From contig JAZDKP010000047.1 in assembly GCA_043802925.1 (NCBI GenBank), positions 1 through 25,235 on the forward strand: DNA of 25,235 nucleotides, given 5' to 3'. Under the pieces are notes generated by a model that ran no database searches, had not been told where the DNA came from, and was given only the letters and a program-made list of their open reading frames with translations. The position numbers and the translations under genes are program-made. Origin of the DNA: JAZDKP01 sp043802925. GTDB taxonomy: Bacteria; Fibrobacterota; OXYB2-FULL-49-7; JAEUSG01. Below, in pieces: positions 13,826 to 21,143 of the stretch (its first letter is position 1; each line of letters starts with the position of its first letter).

Positions 13826-16024
13826 ATGACCCAGTTCCTGACCCTTGTCCTGATCACCTGCACCGCTCTCTTTTTTACGCAATGCGGCCCCCGGCGCGGC
13901 CCGCTGGTTGCCAAAATCAAGGGGCTTAAAATATACCAGTCCGAACTCGACACGCTGTTCCCGGATCTCAAGGACAAGGAGCGCCGTACCGAAAAGCTGC
14001 GCGAGCTGATTCAGCGCCGCATCGACGAACAGGCCCTGTACGACGAGGCCGTCCGCCGCGGTTACTCGCGGCTCCCTGAGGAACGTGCGGTACTCAAGAA
14101 TATCCTCATGATCGAGTCCGCCACTTATTATGAAGAAGAGATCCTCAAAAAGAACTGGGGCTTCAGCGAAAAACGGGTCCAGCAGGCTTACCGCGACAAC
14201 CGCGAAACGTTCAAAAAGCCAAAACCTGTGCAGGATCCCAACCCCACCCCGGCGCAGAAAGCCGCGAGCGCGGCCTGGGAAAAGGATCCGTACCTCCCTC
14301 TTGACCTCGCCCGGACCAAAGTGCTCCGCAAGCTCCTGTTGGCCCAGCCCGAGAATAAAAAGACAATGGACGAATTCATCAAGGGCCAGCAGGGTAAAGC
14401 CGATTCCGCGCAACAGCTCATCACCGAAGACAAGATTGTGAACGAACATCTCCAGGGTCTGGATGCCGCAGTCCTCGATTCGCTGAAAAAAGCGCGCACA
14501 GTCAAGACGTTCGCCTACGTCCCCGCCATCACCGAGGACGAACTCAAGGCGGAATGGGAAAAAACAAAGAGCTTCTACAAACGCCAGCCCGACCTTCAGG
14601 TCCTCCATATCGAGGTCGCGGACGCGAAAAAGGGCAACGAAATCCAGGATCTCTGCAATAACAAGGGCAAGGACTTCCTGGCGCTCCAGAAAAAGTTCTC
14701 CCTCGACAAAAACACCAAGGGAAAAACCCTCACGCTCACGGATCGCGACGAAATCAAAGGCCTGCCCGGCGAAACCCGGTCAGTCTATCCCCGCGTCCAG
14801 TACCTGGATTCCGGAAAAGTCTCCAATCCCATCGGCCTCAAGTACAGCGCGGAAAAGGAGACCTTCCACCTTTTCAAAGTGGTCGCCAAAGAGCCCGAGG
14901 CCATCATGGCCTACGACGAAGCCAAGGACAAGGTGCGCAAGTCCGTCTACGACAGCAAGCAGTTGAATATCCCGCCTGCCACGGTCGTCCTCAAGGTCGA
15001 AGGCCGCGATATCACCATCGGCGATGTCAACTCGCTCCTGTTTAAAATGGCGCCTTCGGTCATGCAGCGCTATCGGACCGAAGAGGGGCGCACCCTGCTG
15101 ATCGAGAAATACTATCTCCGCTTCCTCCTTCTGGGTGACCTCGCCAAATCACTCGGTCTTACCCGCGAACCCAAGCTGCTCGAACGCATCACGGGCACGC
15201 AACGGAATTTCCTGGTCTCTGATTTCCGCCAGACCGAATTCGATCTTTTTTACGACCTGACCGAGTCCCAGCTCCGGGGCTACTACAAGGACCACCCGGA
15301 CCTTTTCCTGGCGCCCGACAAAAAGACCGTGCAGCCGTTCGAGAGCGTCAAGGGCGACGTGGTGTCGCGCATACTGGTGAACGATGCCATGGTCACGGAG
15401 TACTACAACTTCAACATGGAAGAATTCGCGGACAACAACGGCAACTTCAAGCCGCTGGCCGATGTCCGCCCTTCCGTCTATTTCACCCTGTTGGGGAAGG
15501 TCCGCAAGGCCCGGGGCGACGAGGCCATCCGGAATCTTCGTAAAAAATTCGGGGCCCGCATCTACAATAAGGATTACGCTTATGCCGATCCTGAAGCCAA
15601 CCCTGACACGCTTTTCGAAGCGACCAAAAAATTCCACGAGGAGCGCAAGTATAGCGATGCCATCCGCAATTACCAGGAACTCCGTTTCCGGTTTCCGGCC
15701 TACAAGGCCCATCCCGATATTTGCATGGCCCTGGCCCAAATCTACATTGAGCAAAACCAGTACCCGAAGGCGCTCTCCGAGTACCGCCGTTTCCTGCGCC
15801 TTTACACGGACCATAAAGACCGTTACAAGGCGCAGTTCATGATTGGTTTCGTCTATTCCGAACACCTCAAGGACAAAGACAAGTCCGTGACCGCTTACCA
15901 GAGCGTACTCGACAACTATCCGTCCTGCGACCTGGTGGAGTCCGCCAAGTTCATGATTGAGCACCTGAAGTCCGGCAAAGACGACTTCTTTTTCAGCGAC
16001 AGCACCACGCCCGCGACCCACTAA
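13826..16024 (+). CDS. Parvulin/SurA-like peptidyl-prolyl isomerase lipoprotein with C-terminal TPR repeats
   Basis: The protein has 732 residues. The N-terminus is a signal peptide with a possible lipid-attachment Cys (C20, preceded by FFTQ), an unusual lipobox. A SurA/PrsA-like N-domain follows (about 26-130), with a long charged helical region to about 240. Residues about 240-360 resemble a parvulin rotamase: LQVLHIEVAD, then VYPRVQYLDSGKVSNPIG and FHLFKVVAKE. A second SurA-N-like helical unit (about 390-545) follows. TPR-type repeats occupy about 595-715 (FEATKKFHEERKYSDAIRNY, ALAQIYIEQNQYPKALSEY, MIGFVYSEHLKDKDKSVTAY). The likely role is folding or assembly of exported envelope proteins. 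The rotamase active site is not obvious, so activity is uncertain. It is the last gene of the switch operon and ends 26 bases before a terminator hairpin. Confidence 0.78.
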   Translation: MTQFLTLVLITCTALFFTQCGPRRGPLVAKIKGLKIYQSELDTLFPDLKDKERRTEKLRELIQRRIDEQALYDEAVRRGYSRLPEERAVLKNILMIESATYYEEEILKKNWGFSEKRVQQAYRDNRETFKKPKPVQDPNPTPAQKAASAAWEKDPYLPLDLARTKVLRKLLLAQPENKKTMDEFIKGQQGKADSAQQLITEDKIVNEHLQGLDAAVLDSLKKARTVKTFAYVPAITEDELKAEWEKTKSFYKRQPDLQVLHIEVADAKKGNEIQDLCNNKGKDFLALQKKFSLDKNTKGKTLTLTDRDEIKGLPGETRSVYPRVQYLDSGKVSNPIGLKYSAEKETFHLFKVVAKEPEAIMAYDEAKDKVRKSVYDSKQLNIPPATVVLKVEGRDITIGDVNSLLFKMAPSVMQRYRTEEGRTLLIEKYYLRFLLLGDLAKSLGLTREPKLLERITGTQRNFLVSDFRQTEFDLFYDLTESQLRGYYKDHPDLFLAPDKKTVQPFESVKGDVVSRILVNDAMVTEYYNFNMEEFADNNGNFKPLADVRPSVYFTLLGKVRKARGDEAIRNLRKKFGARIYNKDYAYADPEANPDTLFEATKKFHEERKYSDAIRNYQELRFRFPAYKAHPDICMALAQIYIEQNQYPKALSEYRRFLRLYTDHKDRYKAQFMIGFVYSEHLKDKDKSVTAYQSVLDNYPSCDLVESAKFMIEHLKSGKDDFFFSDSTTPATH

Positions 16025-16049
16025 CAAGGGCGGCGCAATATTTCTTTCG

Positions 16050-16080
16050 CAAAGGGGTGGCAACGCCCCTTTGTTGTTTT
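16050..16080 (+). terminator. Rho-independent terminator after the parvulin-like gene
   Basis: A stem of about ten pairs, CAAAGGGGTG with CGCCCCTTTG, allowing one wobble, closes a GCAA tetraloop and is followed by TTGTTTT. It lies 26 bases after the stop at 16024. Only 11 bases separate it from the ATG of recG, so recG either depends on read-through or has a promoter overlapping this hairpin. Confidence 0.8.
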
Positions 16081-16091
16081 AGGGGCACTTT

Positions 16092-18194
16092 ATGCCGGGG
16101 AAAATGAAACCGCCGGTCCTTCCCAACAGCTCCCTTGACGCGCTTTCAGGCATCGGTGAAAAGCGCGTGGCCGCCTTCCACGCCTACGGACTCCACACGG
16201 TTGACGACCTGTTCCGTTTCCTTCCACGCGCCTACCTCAACCGTGCGCGCATCACGCCGCTTTCAGACCTTGAAGAGGGCGTATTCTCTTCCGTGGTCGG
16301 ACGCATCCAACGCATTCAGCCGATGGGTCGTCAGCGCCTGGTTGTCACGCTTGAGGACAACACGGGACGCCTTTCCCTTGTCTGGTTCAAGGGTTTTCAT
16401 TTTCTGCTTCCGCGTTTTGAAGAAGGAAAACGGCTCAATGCCTGGGGTAAAATCACCCGATTCCGAAATGAGTTCCAGCTTTCACATCCGGACCTGAAGT
16501 TTCTGGAGGTAAATGAGGCGCCTGAAAAGGGGGTTTTTCCAGTCTATGTTAAACCCGAGACCCTGTCCGAGGCCGCCATTGACAGCAAAATCATCGCTGC
16601 GGCCGTGCGTGACGCCCTTGAGCGGACGCGCGAGATCCTGCCCGAGGCCGTTCCGGCCGCGCTGCGCATGCGGAATGGTTTTCCCGCCATCAAGGAGGTT
16701 TACCGGAAACTTCATTTCCCGGAGGACGATTCTCCCGCGGCCATGGCAACGTTTCTGCGGAGACTGAAGTATGAAGAGGCCTTTCTGCTCTGCCTGAAAA
16801 TGGAAAAGCTGTCGCGCGCAATGGGAAAAACGGGGCTGCCGATGAAACTCCCGGGCGCCCTTTCGGGTTCCATCCTGAAGAACGCGGGTTTTGCGCCCAC
16901 CATCGCGCAGAGGCGCGTCCTTGCGGACATTGAGGCGGAACTGGCAGCGGGCCGGCCGTTCAAGCGGCTGCTGCAGGGAGACGTGGGCTCGGGTAAAACT
17001 TTTGTCTGCGCTGTTTTTATGGCCCATATTATCGAGAACGGGTACCAGGCCGCGCTCATGGCGCCCACTGAAATTCTGGCCCGCCAGCATTTTATTGAAA
17101 TGGAACGGCTGTTTGCCGGTACCGGCGTACAGACCGCCCTTTTTGTAAGCGGCCAGTCCAAAAGCGAGCGTGCAAAACTCGACCGGGACCTTGCAGCCGG
17201 ACGCATTGGACTGGCGGTGGGCACCCATGCCCTTCTATCCCCGGACGTGGTGTTTGGAAACCTGGGCGCGGCCGTAGTGGATGAGCAGCACCGTTTTGGC
17301 GTGCTCCAGCGCCTGGCTTTGCGTCGCAAGGGCGGGGAAGGGGCGCCCGCGCTTATGGTTGCCAGCGCCACCCCCATCCCTCGGACACTCGCACTCACCC
17401 TTTATGGCGACCTCGCCCTCTCTGTCATCAACGAACTGCCGCCCGGCCGTATTCCGGTCAAGACCCACCGGGTGCCGGAGAACAAGCGCTCGGACATGGT
17501 CCGCTTCATCCGGGACAAGGTGGCGTCAGGCGGCCGCGCTTTCTTTATCCTCCCGCTTGTGGAGGCATCGGAAAAGATGCAGGAGGTCACGTCGCTTGCG
17601 GAAATGCATGAACGCCTCCAGCGCGACTATTTTCCAGGGATGGCGGTGGAAAAAATTCACGGCCGTATGCCGGTCGAGGAAAAAGAGGCGGCCCTTGCGC
17701 GCTTCCGGAGCGGTGAAAGCCGGCTGCTCGCGGCCACAACGGTGGTCGAAGTGGGCATCGACATTCCGCAAGCGGACGTCATGGTGGTCGAGAACCCCGA
17801 ACGCTTTGGCCTGGCACAGCTCCACCAGCTGCGGGGACGGGTGGGGCGGGGGAACCGCGAGTCTTTCTGCTTCCTGCTTCCAGGGCTTTCCTGTTCCGAA
17901 GGTGCGTACGAACGGCTTGGAAAGTTCGCTGCAACAAACGATGGTTTTATCATAGCGGAACTGGATTTTGAGGCCCGCGGCGCCGGGGATCTGGCCGGTT
18001 ACCGGCAATCCGGTTCTTCAGCGTTCAAGTTCCTTGACCTTTTGCACGATATGCAACTCATTGAAACCGCTAAAAAGGATGCGGTCTGGTTTCTTGAGAA
18101 CATCGGCGAAACGACCTCTGAAGAGCAGAAATATATCGAGAAAGTGTTGAATGCTTTTGCGGATGATGATGACGATGTACTGCAGACTGCTTGA
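16092..18194 (+). CDS. recG: ATP-dependent DNA helicase RecG
   Basis: The protein has 700 residues, the normal RecG length. RecG reverses stalled replication forks and processes branched DNA in recombination and repair. The N-terminal wedge/OB domain is visible (about 55-140, with VFSSVVGRIQRI and RLVVTLEDNTGRLSLVWF). Superfamily 2 helicase motifs are intact: Walker A GDVGSGKT (296-303), motif Ia MAPTEILARQH, DEQH (397-400) followed by RFGVLQR, SATPIPRT (425-432), VVEVGIDIPQADVMVVENPERFGLAQLHQL read in order, and motif VI QLRGRVGRG (579-587). The RecG C-terminal region with GDLAGYRQSG is also present. The ATG at 16092 is used; an in-frame ATG lies four codons later. A terminator hairpin begins five bases after the stop. 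Confidence 0.97.
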   Translation: MPGKMKPPVLPNSSLDALSGIGEKRVAAFHAYGLHTVDDLFRFLPRAYLNRARITPLSDLEEGVFSSVVGRIQRIQPMGRQRLVVTLEDNTGRLSLVWFKGFHFLLPRFEEGKRLNAWGKITRFRNEFQLSHPDLKFLEVNEAPEKGVFPVYVKPETLSEAAIDSKIIAAAVRDALERTREILPEAVPAALRMRNGFPAIKEVYRKLHFPEDDSPAAMATFLRRLKYEEAFLLCLKMEKLSRAMGKTGLPMKLPGALSGSILKNAGFAPTIAQRRVLADIEAELAAGRPFKRLLQGDVGSGKTFVCAVFMAHIIENGYQAALMAPTEILARQHFIEMERLFAGTGVQTALFVSGQSKSERAKLDRDLAAGRIGLAVGTHALLSPDVVFGNLGAAVVDEQHRFGVLQRLALRRKGGEGAPALMVASATPIPRTLALTLYGDLALSVINELPPGRIPVKTHRVPENKRSDMVRFIRDKVASGGRAFFILPLVEASEKMQEVTSLAEMHERLQRDYFPGMAVEKIHGRMPVEEKEAALARFRSGESRLLAATTVVEVGIDIPQADVMVVENPERFGLAQLHQLRGRVGRGNRESFCFLLPGLSCSEGAYERLGKFAATNDGFIIAELDFEARGAGDLAGYRQSGSSAFKFLDLLHDMQLIETAKKDAVWFLENIGETTSEEQKYIEKVLNAFADDDDDVLQTA

Positions 18195-18198
18195 CACG

Positions 18199-18225
18199 AT
18201 TGGTGGAAAAACCACCAATTTCTTT
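18199..18225 (+). terminator. Rho-independent terminator after recG
   Basis: ATTGGTGG (18199-18206) pairs perfectly with CCACCAAT (18212-18219) around an AAAAA loop, followed by TTCTTT. It begins five bases after the recG stop. Confidence 0.8.
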
Positions 18226-18307
18226 GGCTGGATGATGGTAAAAGCACCAAACAGTCTCCGTTTAAGGAAGAAAACGCTGTTTTTAACGAAAAATCAAGTG
18301 CTTTATC

Positions 18308-18323
18308 TGGCATGATTTGTGCA
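18308..18323 (+). promoter_or_regulatory. Candidate sigma54 (RpoN) promoter for the secreted CBM9-like gene
   Basis: TGGCAT-N5-GTGCA matches the sigma54 consensus (TGGCAC-N5-TTGCA) at all but two positions. It has the invariant GG (18309-18310) and GC (18321-18322) at the required spacing. A transcript starting about 12 bases after the GC would begin near 18334, leaving only about ten bases before the ATG at 18344, which is short. The weak inverted pair AAACAG (18249-18254) and CTGTTT (18277-18282) lies upstream and could be an activator site. Confidence 0.4.
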
Positions 18324-18343
18324 TTATTATCGTCGAGGAAAAT

Positions 18344-19699
18344 ATGAAAATACGAATTCTGTTAATTTTAGCATTTGCCATGGCAGTTCAGGCTGTCAAT
18401 AGCCCCACGGTTGCCCAGTTAAAGGCTTTCCGTGACCTGACGGTCTCAGAAACAGCATGGCCGGTCTATAAAGCAACGAGTAACAGATTTAATATCGATG
18501 GCAGGCTCGATGAACCCGACTGGGCAAGCGCCAAACGGATTTTTGTTACCGGCGAATGGTTCTGGAACAAGCGTTCTACCACAAATCCTTATCTGTATTC
18601 AGGCCTTAAGGATTTGGTTTCCATCTGGCGCGTACTTTACGATAATGACAACCTCTATATTTCCTGCGAATTCTTTGACGACCGGCACAGCGAAGGCGAC
18701 AGTGCGGAAATGTGGACAAAAACCGATGCCGTCGAACTTTCACTGCTTTCACCTTTCGACAGCAGTGGAGTATTCCTACCTCCTGTTGATAACGGCATGG
18801 CCGTTCCTGGATGTCTTGACAGTAACGACTTTTACCTGAAGCAGATTTGGCGCCGTTTCACTGAACACACCGGGCTCATCGGCATGCTCAGGCATGGGAC
18901 TTATTCCGTCCGTTACCCGGGCAGCCTCATCCAGACCGGTTGGAACAAAACGGTGTCCGAAGGCAGCGACACCCTGTGGGGGATTACGACCGCGGCGCGG
19001 CCCATCGAAAACCCCAATGTGCGTAAAGAGTATCCGGGGGCCTGGATCATGGAAATCAAGGTTCCTATCAAGGCCCTTTATGCACAGTATGTTTCGGGAA
19101 CAATGCCTGTTGGCGCCCGTTTTAAGATGAACCTGAAAATCTGCGATGATGACACCCTGGCTGCCAGCGACGACAACCTTGCCATTGGCATGGAACGGTA
19201 TCTTAAGCCTTGGTGGACTTACAGTATGGACAAGGGAACGGGCGGCCTGACCGATACGCTCGGTTTTTGGGCTCCGGCTTATTTCCCAAGCTTTTATTTC
19301 GCCGGCCTGCCCGGGACCAACAACGATAACAACACGGCACCGGACGAACTCAATCTTTATTGCGGAACGTCAATAACCCAATATGAGAGTCACACGATAA
19401 AGCTATATAATCCGGCAGCCGTTGAAAATTTTGTGCTGCCGGTTGCGGGCGTTTCACTCTCCGCTTCGCCCAATCCCTTCCACGGCCAAACGAATATCCA
19501 GCTTCTGATGCCGGTCTCCGGTCAGGCTAACCTGTCCATTTTCAACGCTCTGGGTGCCAAAGTGTACGATGCGGGCCGCCGCATTTATCCTTCCGGTGTC
19601 AATCGTATGGCCTGGAAGCAGGCGGTGCCCGGGACCTATTTCATCCGGTGCAACGCGCTCGGAAAGAATCTGACCCACAAGCTGACGCTTCTTAAATAA
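18344..19699 (+). CDS. Secreted CBM9-like protein with C-terminal T9SS/FlgD-Ig-like sorting domain
   Basis: The protein has 451 residues. A signal peptide (1-16, ending AVQA) is followed by a domain starting NIDGRLDEPDWASAKRI (about 50-66), the opening typical of CBM9/DOMON-like sugar- or heme-binding domains. The middle has VLYDNDNLYISCEFFDDRH, AVELSLLSPFDSSG and PGAWIMEIKVPIKAL. The last ~80 residues (about 369-451) carry SLSASPNPFHGQTNIQLLMP, LSIFNALGAKVYDAG and AVPGTYFIRCNALGKNLTH, a type IX secretion-like sorting or FlgD Ig-like domain. Export to the cell surface or outside is likely, with binding to carbohydrate a reasonable guess. I set the start at 18344 because CGAGGAA precedes it and the signal peptide begins there. 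A terminator follows. Local base composition is more AT-rich than in neighbours. Confidence 0.83.
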   Translation: MKIRILLILAFAMAVQAVNSPTVAQLKAFRDLTVSETAWPVYKATSNRFNIDGRLDEPDWASAKRIFVTGEWFWNKRSTTNPYLYSGLKDLVSIWRVLYDNDNLYISCEFFDDRHSEGDSAEMWTKTDAVELSLLSPFDSSGVFLPPVDNGMAVPGCLDSNDFYLKQIWRRFTEHTGLIGMLRHGTYSVRYPGSLIQTGWNKTVSEGSDTLWGITTAARPIENPNVRKEYPGAWIMEIKVPIKALYAQYVSGTMPVGARFKMNLKICDDDTLAASDDNLAIGMERYLKPWWTYSMDKGTGGLTDTLGFWAPAYFPSFYFAGLPGTNNDNNTAPDELNLYCGTSITQYESHTIKLYNPAAVENFVLPVAGVSLSASPNPFHGQTNIQLLMPVSGQANLSIFNALGAKVYDAGRRIYPSGVNRMAWKQAVPGTYFIRCNALGKNLTHKLTLLK

Positions 19700-19725
19700 A
19701 GGAGTGTCTGTATTCCGCAGGGATA

Positions 19726-19753
19726 AAAGGGGCCCCGCTTACGGGGTCCCTTT
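19726..19753. terminator. Bidirectional terminator between convergent genes
   Basis: A 12-pair stem, AAAGGGGCCCCG with CGGGGTCCCTTT (one G-T wobble), closes a CTTA loop. T-rich flanks on both sides let it stop the CBM9-like gene (plus) and the small gene ending at 19760 (minus). Confidence 0.82.
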
Positions 19754-19759
19754 CTGTAT

Positions 19760-19984
19760 CTATTCCGAAAGAGGTTCGTCTTCGCTTTCGGTCACGGTAT
19801 AGCCGTTTTCTTTAAGCAACGCGATGATGGCTTCGCGGTTTTTCCCGTTGACATTGATGGTCTGGCTGACTTCATTCTTGCTGCTAGCCAGGTTTCCGCC
19901 CAGTGCCACGATGCGGTCGCGGACATCGGGGGTCAGGACGGCCATGTTCCGATGGACCACGATCCAGCGTTTGAGTTTTGGCAT
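19760..19984 (-). CDS. Small hypothetical protein of 74 residues
   Basis: The family is not recognised. The protein is soluble, begins PKLKRWIVVHRNMAVLTPDVRDRIVALGG in order, and has NREAIIALLKENGYTVTESED near the C-terminus. That is a plausible alpha/beta mini-domain, with a helix then GYTV strand and an acidic tail. It has no signal peptide or cysteines. Reading the minus strand, AAGGGAT lies about seven bases before the ATG at 19984, a reasonable ribosome site, and the gene ends seven bases before a bidirectional terminator. It is a single-gene unit diverging from the tRNA. Short length makes the call less certain, but start and stop signals fit well. Confidence 0.68.
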   Translation of the reverse strand: MPKLKRWIVVHRNMAVLTPDVRDRIVALGGNLASSKNEVSQTINVNGKNREAIIALLKENGYTVTESEDEPLSE

Positions 19985-20080
19985 AAGAGATATCCCTTCC
20001 GCTTGGAACTTTTTTTATGTCAGCGCTTCTTCCTTTTTAATATACAATTCCAATTTGAGCATTGCCAGCCGATTATGTCA

Positions 20081-20110
20081 TTGGTGTTGATACGCGCAAA
20101 AAGATATTTT
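20081..20110 (+). promoter_or_regulatory. Possible promoter for tRNA-Leu
   Basis: TTGGTG (20081-20086) and TATTTT (20105-20110) are 18 bases apart, a weak -35/-10 match. The predicted start falls only a few bases before the tRNA at 20120. The rest of the gap 19985-20119 shows no gene. Confidence 0.25.
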
Positions 20111-20119
20111 TACCCCACT

Positions 20120-20207
20120 GCCCGAGTGGTGGAATTGGCAGACACAAGGGACTTAAAATCCCTCGGAGGTTTACCCCTCTGTGCCGGTTCGATCCCGGCC
20201 TCGGGCA
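20120..20207 (+). tRNA. tRNA-Leu (anticodon UAA)
   Basis: The 88-base molecule folds as a class II tRNA. The acceptor stem GCCCGAG pairs perfectly with CTCGGGC (20200-20206), with A as discriminator at 20207. The anticodon stem AGGGA/TCCCT (20147-20151, 20159-20163) holds loop CTTAAAA with anticodon TAA at 20154-20156. A long variable arm runs through 20164-20182, as expected for leucine. The T arm is GCCGG-TTCGATC-CCGGC (20183-20199). CCA is not encoded. A run of seven T's (20210-20216) follows. It reads UUA and probably UUG codons. Confidence 0.97.
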
Positions 20208-20287
20208 GATTTTTTTCAACTCGTAGGCAGCGTCATGGGTCTTGTCTTTCCCTGCCTTCACTTTGCTGGGCGCGAGGCCGTGCGAAA

Positions 20288-21115
20288 ATGACCCGGACCC
20301 GCGGGCTTGCCATACTTTTATTTTTCGTTGCCTTCTTCCGCGCCACGGACGCCGGCAAGGTGGCGTCGGCACCCAGCACCTCCACGGATAAATGCATACA
20401 GGATATCCGCCTTGATTCCGCGGCGGTCCTCGCATTTGCCCGGGAGACCGCGGCGCGCGGCGTGATGACGCGGCTTCCGCAAATTGACATTCTGGACGCG
20501 GTGTTCCGCCACTACCGGGCCGACTTGGCGCTTAGCACGGGCCGGTCGCGCATCATCCTGAACGGTGACTGTTTTGGCAGCGCCTACGCGCAAATCGAAG
20601 AAATATTCAGGCTGCCGCACGCCGAGGAGGAGACGATACTGAAAAGTTGTGAGCGCCCGCCCGAGATAAAATACTCCAATTTCAGGGACATCGTCCTTTC
20701 CTGCACCGAGAGTGTCCCGCGCATTAACATCCATCTGCGGCGCGCCTACATCCAGGAACTGCCTTATACCTTCGGCGCCTGCATCCGTCTCGAAAAAAAC
20801 ATTCACGGCACACTGCGCGCCTCCCGAAAAGTCCGGGCCACGGAAGTGCTGTTTGATGACGACCGGAGCGTACTCTTCGAACCCCCGGCCTTTGCCTTCT
20901 TTATACCCAAAATCCATACCCGCATCGCGCGCATAGAGGACCGGAACGGGGCAATGTTCGGTTTTGTCATTGGCCGGCCCAAAAGCGCGCCCGACCGCTA
21001 TGTGTCCCTTCGCTACAACCTGACCACCTGCGCCAAGAGCAGTATCCGGACTTCGGAAATGAGCCCGGACGAATACCGCCGCAAGCTCGCGGACCCGGAT
21101 TTCCCGATGTTCTGA
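20288..21115 (+). CDS. Secreted hypothetical protein downstream of tRNA-Leu
   Basis: The protein has 275 residues and no family is recognised. A signal peptide is evident (RTRGLAILLFFVAFFRATDAG, about residues 3-23). The mature part contains five cysteines (about residues 37, 98, 122, 139, 160 by eye), plus a late one in LTTCAKSS, suggesting disulfide bonds outside the cytoplasm. Other segments include VLAFARETAARG, SRIILNGDCFGSAYAQIEEIF and PAFAFFIPKIHTRIARIEDRNG. The open frame continues upstream through the tRNA gene, which cannot be coding. I therefore start at 20288, where a GAGG precedes the ATG by about ten bases. It lies 28 bases upstream of the DUF4175-like gene and may share its transcript. 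Confidence 0.72.
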   Translation: MTRTRGLAILLFFVAFFRATDAGKVASAPSTSTDKCIQDIRLDSAAVLAFARETAARGVMTRLPQIDILDAVFRHYRADLALSTGRSRIILNGDCFGSAYAQIEEIFRLPHAEEETILKSCERPPEIKYSNFRDIVLSCTESVPRINIHLRRAYIQELPYTFGACIRLEKNIHGTLRASRKVRATEVLFDDDRSVLFEPPAFAFFIPKIHTRIARIEDRNGAMFGFVIGRPKSAPDRYVSLRYNLTTCAKSSIRTSEMSPDEYRRKLADPDFPMF

Positions 21116-21143
21116 CCCACGTCGGGTTTACTATATTTCCTCT

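Noticed and set aside
19952..20287. Upstream extension of the secreted unknown through the tRNA
   Set aside because: The tRNA folds perfectly, so this stretch cannot be coding in the usual sense; a signal peptide begins at 20288.
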